35,904 nucleotides of DNA from assembly GCA_012523875.1 (NCBI GenBank), contig JAAYSW010000139.1, positions 1 through 35,904 on the forward strand, read 5' to 3'. A program made the position numbers and the translations under genes. The DNA is from Clostridiales bacterium (GTDB lineage Bacteria > Bacillota > Clostridia > Oscillospirales > Ruminococcaceae). The stretch's first letter is position 1. Each line of letters starts with the position of its first letter. Positions 30,898 to 35,904 of this stretch are shown piece by piece. Below the pieces are notes generated by a model. It saw nothing but the letters and a program-made list of their open reading frames with translations, had not been told where the DNA came from and ran no database searches.

Positions 30898-30940
30898 GCT
30901 TATACCTCCGACCTGTTACCATAAGTTTCCAAGAAGTATC

Positions 30941-32296
30941 TTATGCACCAAATCTCTCTCTTATTTTATCAGAAATCTCTACCGCCATTGCATTAATGAG
31001 TTCAAAATTTCTGCCCTCTATCATTACCCTAATCAACGGCTCTGTTCCACTTTCCCTTACTAATATTCTTCCTTTATCACCAAGTGTCTTTTCGTGTTTT
31101 TCAATTAGGTCTGTAATACCACTATCGTTTTTCCACACTTCCTTACCATTTGCACCAATTTTAACATTTATCATTACTTGTGGAAAACTTTCCATTATCA
31201 TGGCAAGCTCCGACATTCTCTTACCCGATTTCGCTAGAATTTCTAATACCTTTAGACCTGAAAGTTGACCATCACCTGTTGTAGCATCATCAAGGAAAAT
31301 TATATGCCCACTTTGCTCACCACCGATATTATATCCGCCCTCAATCATCTTTTCAAGCACATATCTATCCCCAACCTTTGATGTTACAATATTTATATCA
31401 TTATCCTTTGCAAAATATGAGAAGCCAATGTTAGTCATAACAGTAACTACTGCCGTATCATTTTTTAGTTTACCATTATCTTTATATGATTTAGCACATA
31501 TTGCAATCAACTTATCACCATCTATAATCTCCCCATTTTCATCGACGGCAAGGCATCTATCAGCATCACCATCAAATGCAATACCGACATGGCATTTATT
31601 TTCTCTTACAAACTTGATGAGTTCACCCATATGTGTTGACCCACATTTATCATTTATATTTATCCCATTAGGGTTTGCATTTAACATATAGCAACTTGCT
31701 CCCATACCAGCAAAAAGCTTTTCAGCGGTCACCGAAGCACTACCATTAGCACAATCAAGTGCAACCCTTATGCCTTTTAAATCTGCAGTAGAGCATGCCT
31801 TCATAATATATCGTATATAATCCCATTGTGCATCCTTATAGTAAGAAATTCTTCCTACCTTCTCATCTGAGGCAAGAGTAATTTCTTCTGGGTTATCTAA
31901 AATAAGCCTCTCAATTTCCTCCTCAATTTCATCTGAAAGCTTATATCCTGTCGAAGAAAATAACTTTATACCATTGAACTCCATACTATTATGTGATGCC
32001 GAAATCATAACCCCCGCATCAGCACAATTTTTTCTCACAAGGGCTGCAACTGCAGGGGTTGGCACAATGCCAAGTATTTCTGCATTCGCTCCAACCGAGC
32101 AAATCCCTGCTATAAGGGCTGATTCTAATATATCAGAGGAAATCCTTGTATCCTTGCCAATATAAATCGTTGGCTTATGGCTCATCTGTTTAGTAAGTAC
32201 TAATGCTGCTGCTCTGCCTATTTGCATTGCAAGCTCACAAGTTAATTCTGTAATTGCTACTCCTCTTACACCGTCTGTTCCAAACAATCTTCCCAT
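30941..32296 (-). CDS. glmM: Phosphoglucosamine mutase GlmM
   Basis: 451 residues, standard length. FGTDGVRG (5-12), phosphoserine loop ISASHN with Ser101, metal-binding DGDADR (242-247), sugar-binding GGEQSGHI and the phosphate-binding VRESGTEPLIRVM near the end. It interconverts glucosamine-6-phosphate and glucosamine-1-phosphate for UDP-GlcNAc and peptidoglycan synthesis. ATG at 32296 follows AAAGGAGA. Its place between ruvB and ecfA1 is not the common one (often beside cdaA-ybbR or glmS); the gaps of 43 nt on each side contain no terminator. Confidence 0.96.
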   Translation of the reverse strand: MGRLFGTDGVRGVAITELTCELAMQIGRAAALVLTKQMSHKPTIYIGKDTRISSDILESALIAGICSVGANAEILGIVPTPAVAALVRKNCADAGVMISASHNSMEFNGIKLFSSTGYKLSDEIEEEIERLILDNPEEITLASDEKVGRISYYKDAQWDYIRYIMKACSTADLKGIRVALDCANGSASVTAEKLFAGMGASCYMLNANPNGININDKCGSTHMGELIKFVRENKCHVGIAFDGDADRCLAVDENGEIIDGDKLIAICAKSYKDNGKLKNDTAVVTVMTNIGFSYFAKDNDINIVTSKVGDRYVLEKMIEGGYNIGGEQSGHIIFLDDATTGDGQLSGLKVLEILAKSGKRMSELAMIMESFPQVMINVKIGANGKEVWKNDSGITDLIEKHEKTLGDKGRILVRESGTEPLIRVMIEGRNFELINAMAVEISDKIRERFGA

Positions 32297-32339
32297 CTTA
32301 TATTGTCTCCTTTTTGAATAATAATACTAAAACTCCCAA

Positions 32340-33368
32340 TCAAAAACGCAATTGTTCATCATCACATTCTTTCGGAACTAACCCTAAATGCTCATATGCA
32401 AGTCTTGTTACGCAGCGTCCTCGTGGTGTTCTTGATAAAAAACCCAACTGCATAAGGAATGGCTCACATACATCCTCTATGGTGATACCCTCCTCACCAA
32501 TAGCCGCAGCAAGTGTTTCTATTCCAACTGGACCACCATTGTATCCTTTTATAATCATATTAAGTACTCTCTTATCAAGACTATCCAATCCTAAGCTATC
32601 AATCTCAAGCCTATCTAAAGCTATGTGTGCAATTTCTTTTGTAATTGTACCATTACCCATTACATCAGCGAAATCACGAACACGTTTCAATAATCTATTG
32701 GCAATCCTAGGAGTTCCTCTCGCACGCATAGCAAGTTCCATAGCCCCCTCTGGATCGCAAGGTATCCCCAAAATCATACTGCTTCTTCTAACTATATCAC
32801 ATAACTGGTCGTGATTATAAAGCTCTAATCTTAACAACACACCAAATCTATCCCTCAACGGGGTTGTAAGCTGTCCTGCTCTTGTGGTTGCCCCAACAAG
32901 TGTAAACTTGGGTAAATCAATTCTTATAGAGCGAGCGGAAGGCCCCTTACCAATCATTATATCTAATGCATTATCCTCAAGTGCTGGGTATAATATCTCT
33001 TCTATTGCTCGTGAAAGTCTATGAATTTCATCAATAAATAATACATCATTTTCAGTAAGATTTGTAAGTAGAGCTGCTAAATCTCCTGGTTTTTCTATTG
33101 CAGGTCCTGATGTTATGCGTAGGTTTACACCCATTTCACTCGCAATTATACCAGCAAGAGTAGTTTTTCCAAGCCCAGGAGGACCATATAAAAGCACATG
33201 GTCGAGTGGTTCCTCCCTGCGTCTAGCCGCCTCTATATATATTGCTAAATTCTCCTTAACCTTATCCTGACCAATATACTCCTGTAAGGTTTTCGGTCTT
33301 AGTGAATAATCAATCTCATCATCATTAGTTGTATATTCAGGTGTTGTCATTCTATTTTCAAGTTCCAT
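32340..33368 (-). CDS. ruvB: Holliday junction branch-migration ATPase RuvB
   Basis: 342 residues from the chosen start. YSLRPKTLQEYIGQ (21-34), Walker A GPPGLGKT (62-69), Walker B LFIDE (110-114) with IHRLSR, sensor 1 GATTRAG, arginine finger region LRDRFG, and a winged-helix C-terminus ending in FLSRTPRGR. It drives branch migration with RuvA. The open frame runs 31 codons further upstream, overlapping ruvA, but that part is unlike RuvB. ATG at 33368 yields the familiar Met-Glu-Leu-Glu-Asn-Arg-Met start. An alternative TTG at 33386, six bases after GGGGGG, has a better-spaced ribosome-binding site and cannot be excluded. Confidence 0.95.
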   Translation of the reverse strand: MELENRMTTPEYTTNDDEIDYSLRPKTLQEYIGQDKVKENLAIYIEAARRREEPLDHVLLYGPPGLGKTTLAGIIASEMGVNLRITSGPAIEKPGDLAALLTNLTENDVLFIDEIHRLSRAIEEILYPALEDNALDIMIGKGPSARSIRIDLPKFTLVGATTRAGQLTTPLRDRFGVLLRLELYNHDQLCDIVRRSSMILGIPCDPEGAMELAMRARGTPRIANRLLKRVRDFADVMGNGTITKEIAHIALDRLEIDSLGLDSLDKRVLNMIIKGYNGGPVGIETLAAAIGEEGITIEDVCEPFLMQLGFLSRTPRGRCVTRLAYEHLGLVPKECDDEQLRF

Positions 33369-33441
33369 TCCACCTGTTTCTATCAAAAAAATCCCCCCAG
33401 AATATATTTTATATGTTAAATCTATCGTGTAATTTTGTTTT

Positions 33442-34044
33442 CTACTGCATCTTCTTACCAATTAATTTCAATGCCTCTTTAATCATTTCTGATGTGGAGA
33501 GATTTGGATTCAACTTAGCAATTATTGGAGCAACATCGGATTGCGAATATCCTAATACCACCAATGCGGACATTGCCTCCCCAGTATTAGAATTACTAAA
33601 GATGGGGTCAAAATCAGCTTCCCCTGTAGAGGCTAAACCTTCCTTGGCTACCTTATCTTTTAACTCCAATATAATTCGCTGTGCAATCTTTGGGCCTATT
33701 CCTTTAATCTTCGTTAAAGCCTTGCTATCACCTGATGCAACGATAAGGGCGAACCTTTCAACACTTATATCTGAAAGTATTGAAAGTGCTGATTTAGGTC
33801 CAACCCCTGAGACAGTGGTTAACATCTTAAAACAATTTAATTCATCGAGAGTATAGAACCCGAATAGCTCCATCGAGTCTTCCCGAACATTCAGATACGT
33901 ATATACCCTAACTTCCTCATTAATATTACCAATCTGTGAAAGAGTTGCTAGAGTAGTCCTACAAGCATATCCAACCCCAGAACACTCAATAACTACTAAA
34001 GATGGTTCTTTAGCAATTAGTTCACCCCTTATGCTATAAATCAT
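33442..34044 (-). CDS. ruvA: Holliday junction-binding protein RuvA
   Basis: 200 residues. N-terminal OB fold (about 1-62), tandem helix-hairpin-helix motifs at TVSGVGPKSALSIL (about 76-89) and IKGIGPKIAQRI (about 113-124), a flexible linker, and the C-terminal three-helix domain III (about 150-200) that contacts RuvB. It forms the tetramer that holds the four-way junction. ATG at 34044 follows ATGGAGG. The gene is 32 nt downstream of the leucine-rich-repeat gene, which separates it from ruvC. Confidence 0.95.
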   Translation of the reverse strand: MIYSIRGELIAKEPSLVVIECSGVGYACRTTLATLSQIGNINEEVRVYTYLNVREDSMELFGFYTLDELNCFKMLTTVSGVGPKSALSILSDISVERFALIVASGDSKALTKIKGIGPKIAQRIILELKDKVAKEGLASTGEADFDPIFSNSNTGEAMSALVVLGYSQSDVAPIIAKLNPNLSTSEMIKEALKLIGKKMQ

Positions 34045-34076
34045 TTTAAAATTGCCTCCATAATTTCAAATAAACA

Positions 34077-35108
34077 TTATAATCTTATCTTTTTATATCG
34101 AGTTAAAAACTCCTTGCATTTATCTCTTCCCATCTTATCAGCAAGCCTTATAGTTCTACCTATATTAAATCTATTTATAATGCCAGTATCAGCCATAACC
34201 TCAAGTCCAGCTATATCATTATAATCTAAAAATTGATTTATTGCAACTTTTGAATTCTTCTTCAAAAATGAGTAGTATTCCTTTTCCATTTCTTCAGTAA
34301 GACCATCCCTACATATAAGTCTATATGCTGAAACATCAATTCTTTTTTCCATATCCTCTAAAAAGGAATAAACCTCATCATAGCCCTTCCAAGTAAAACC
34401 ACTTTTAAATAATTGACAATACTCACGATGAATAGCATTATATCCCTCTGTTTTCAATTCATCAGTTGGCACGAAAACCCTATGCTCTATATACTCTCCA
34501 TCATTATCATAGATTCTGACTTTAATTTCCCTCACACCTGCAAGTTCAGAATGTGAATAAAAATCTAACTTAGTATATTCGTATCTCATTGTTACTGATT
34601 TTAAACTCCTACAACGATAAAACGCCCTAAATCCAATGCTACAGTCCCCAAATAGAAAAACAGCATTCGATAGCCTTATGCAATCCGCAAAGGCTCTATC
34701 TTTAATTTGCTCAACTCCACTTGGAACAAATAAATCCCTAAGAGAAATACAGCCATAAAAAGCTTCATATCCTATCTCTATAACTGAATCAGGAATAACA
34801 ACCTCATCTAGATTACGGCAATTACTAAAGACATTATCGTTAATCCTTTCTAAATTGCTAGGAAGCTTTACATAGATTAAATCAGTACATTCATTAAATG
34901 CACCATCGCCAACTATTTCGACTGTATCAGGAATAATCACTCTCCTCAGTTGTTTGCATCTGCTGAAAGCATCATTTGATATTTCCTTAACTGGAATACC
35001 AGAAACCTCGCTTGGAATCTCTAATTCTGTAATCCTCTTAGAAACAGCCGATTTAATAACAATCTTTTTATCCCCTACAATATAATTAAACAACTGTGCA
35101 TAGTTCAT
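34077..35108 (-). CDS. Cytoplasmic BspA-type leucine-rich-repeat protein inside the ruv operon
   Basis: 343 residues. After about 40 residues, six LRR_5/BspA-type repeats follow with an exact 23-residue period: the Ala/Val-Phe pairs fall at 47, 70, 93, 116, 139 and 162, each with the form AF-x2-C-x2-L-x3-hydrophobic-IP. Residues from about 190 to 343 form a helical, charged domain I do not recognise, with ankyrin-like phrases near 310-340. There is no signal peptide, membrane anchor or sorting signal, unlike typical surface BspA proteins. Start choice: the frame extends into ruvC, but AGGTGATT sits just before the ATG at 35108. It lies 4 nt after ruvC and 32 nt before ruvA, so it is co-transcribed with resolvase genes; function unknown. 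Confidence 0.8.
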   Translation of the reverse strand: MNYAQLFNYIVGDKKIVIKSAVSKRITELEIPSEVSGIPVKEISNDAFSRCKQLRRVIIPDTVEIVGDGAFNECTDLIYVKLPSNLERINDNVFSNCRNLDEVVIPDSVIEIGYEAFYGCISLRDLFVPSGVEQIKDRAFADCIRLSNAVFLFGDCSIGFRAFYRCRSLKSVTMRYEYTKLDFYSHSELAGVREIKVRIYDNDGEYIEHRVFVPTDELKTEGYNAIHREYCQLFKSGFTWKGYDEVYSFLEDMEKRIDVSAYRLICRDGLTEEMEKEYYSFLKKNSKVAINQFLDYNDIAGLEVMADTGIINRFNIGRTIRLADKMGRDKCKEFLTRYKKIRL

Positions 35109-35112
35109 AAAA

Positions 35113-35610
35113 TCACCTACATCCACAATTAACTCTATTTGAATTCGAACAATGAGCATCACATATTGCAATAGCTAATGCATCTGCTGCGTCATCTGGC
35201 TTTGGCATTTGTTGCAAATTCAAAATTCTTTTGGTCATATCCATAACTTGATTCTTTTCCGCTCTTCCATATCCTACAACAGCTTGTTTTACCTGCAATG
35301 GTGTGTATTCAAAAACAGATAGCCCTCTTGAAACAGCTGAAAGAAGAAGTATGCCCCTTGCTTGTGCAACATCAATTCCCGTCTTTTGATTTGTTGTAAA
35401 AAATAATTTTTCAATTGCAAATCGTTCTGGTTTATATTTATCTAAAATAAATTCCATATCATCATAAATGCTTTTCAACCTAAGATGGAATGGTGTATTA
35501 GCTTCTGTAAAGATTGCTCCATATTCGACTGGAGTAAATCTACTACCATCATAATCTACAACACCAAATCCGACTATGGCATATCCCGGATCAATACCGA
35601 TTATTCTCAA
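35113..35610 (-). CDS. ruvC: Holliday junction resolvase RuvC
   Basis: 165 residues. Catalytic acids Asp7 (GIDPG), Glu67 (AIEKLFF), Asp140 and Asp143 (DDAADALAIA) are all present. RuvC nicks opposite strands of the four-way junction held by RuvAB. The start is TTG at 35610 behind GAGGTG, five bases upstream; no ATG is possible before Asp7. The C-terminal tail (CDAHCSNSNRVNCGC) has four cysteines and is not part of the catalytic fold. First gene of the minus-strand run, with a promoter at 35660-35689. Confidence 0.96.
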   Translation of the reverse strand: MRIIGIDPGYAIVGFGVVDYDGSRFTPVEYGAIFTEANTPFHLRLKSIYDDMEFILDKYKPERFAIEKLFFTTNQKTGIDVAQARGILLLSAVSRGLSVFEYTPLQVKQAVVGYGRAEKNQVMDMTKRILNLQQMPKPDDAADALAIAICDAHCSNSNRVNCGCR

Positions 35611-35659
35611 TTATACACCTCAACAATTTCTTTACTAAAATTCAATTACCTTTAGTAAT

Positions 35660-35689
35660 ATTATAACATATTTCTAATACATATTTCAA
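35660..35689 (-). promoter_or_regulatory. Extended -10 sigma-A promoter for ruvC and downstream genes
   Basis: Minus strand: -35 TTGAAA (35689-35684), 18-nt spacer, TGT-TATAAT (-10 at 35665-35660). The leader would be about 43 nt. No other clear promoter is visible down to clpE, so this may drive a long unit. Confidence 0.6.
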
Positions 35690-35727
35690 CAACAAATGAT
35701 ATATTCTAATTTTATAGCTTTATTGTT

Positions 35728-35797
35728 TATAATAAAAATAGCGAACATGAAAACCTGTGTTACAGTTAAACTGATAAAAGGTAATCCCATTCGCTAT
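35728..35797 (-). terminator. Long-loop inverted repeat, probable terminator of the right-edge gene
   Basis: ATAGCGAA (minus strand, 35797-35790) pairs with TTCGCTAT (35745-35738) across a 44-nt loop that can form inner stems (ACCT/AGGT, CAGT/ACTG). TTTTTATTAT follows on the minus strand. The position, just after the right-edge gene's stop, fits a terminator, although the large loop is unusual. Confidence 0.5.
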
Positions 35798-35832
35798 GAG
35801 GTTATAAAACAATAATAAATTAAATTCAAATT

Positions 35833-35904
35833 CTAACTAATCTTAGTAATACGATTAACTGCTAGGTAACCTAATACAAGAGTTATAACACAAACTATTA
35901 TTTC
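35833..35904 (-). CDS. C-terminal end of a membrane protein (cut by window edge)
   Basis: The last 23 codons of a minus-strand frame, open to the window edge and ending in TAG at 35835-35833. The peptide, EIIVCVITLVLGYLAVNRITK then Ile-Ser, is a single hydrophobic segment followed by a basic end, as at the C-terminus of a permease-like membrane protein. The other two minus frames hit stops. Too short to assign a family. Confidence 0.45.
   Translation of the reverse strand, partial: EIIVCVITLVLGYLAVNRITKIS

Noticed and set aside
33369..33461. 31-codon N-terminal extension of RuvB
   Set aside because: It overlaps ruvA, lacks resemblance to RuvB, and better starts lie downstream at 33386 and 33368.
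35747..35815. 22-codon plus-strand peptide
   Set aside because: No Shine-Dalgarno site and it overlaps the inverted repeat; no basis to call it a gene.

Overview
This 35.9 kb window is chromosomal DNA from an AT-rich, spore-forming member of the Clostridia. It carries an alpha/beta-type small acid-soluble spore protein, the mutS-mutL-miaA-hfq order with a YlbF-family gene and miaB, the Gram-positive sepF-ylmH-divIVA-ileS-lspA-rluD division block, a split transketolase and a shared ECF transporter module. I cannot name a genus from sequence alone. There is no sign of prophage, insertion sequence or CRISPR. Almost every gene is a housekeeping gene with a recognisable Shine-Dalgarno site.

Layout, left to right. 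1-1400: the start of a minus-strand lipoprotein cut by the window edge, with its promoter and a long leader; a ComEA-like helix-hairpin-helix membrane protein; and the plus-strand spore protein gene, which ends in a strong bidirectional terminator. 1408-5511 (minus): the two transketolase subunits with their own promoter, then a Cof-type HAD phosphatase, RluD and LspA. 5536-12429 (minus): a terminator, ileS, divIVA, ylmH, sepF, yggS and an HlyD-like membrane adaptor. 12442-20145 (minus): hfq, miaA, mutL, mutS, a YlbF-family gene with a cysteine-rich tail, and miaB behind an extended -10 promoter.

20332-22974 is the main plus-strand block. It holds a strong promoter, tRNA-Gly(UCC), tRNA-Arg(UCU), tRNA-His(GUG) and a terminator. 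A second promoter then drives a NusG-domain-II protein, a Gx-transporter/HepPP-synthase-I-like membrane protein and an ApbE lipoprotein. This trio resembles the EetA-EetB-flavinyltransferase part of flavin-based extracellular electron transfer loci and is the most interesting functional association here.

23031-35610 (minus): promoter, ruvC, a cytoplasmic BspA-type leucine-rich-repeat protein, ruvA, ruvB, glmM, ecfA1, ecfA2, ecfT, truA, a DUF5711-like membrane protein, a CvpA-like protein and a ClpE-like unfoldase, ending in a bidirectional terminator shared with apbE. 35738-35904 holds the last residues of another minus-strand membrane protein and a terminator-like inverted repeat.

Start sites were chosen by Shine-Dalgarno position and family N-termini. 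Nine of the 33 complete protein genes appear to use TTG. Several starts given here lie downstream of the longest open frame for this reason.
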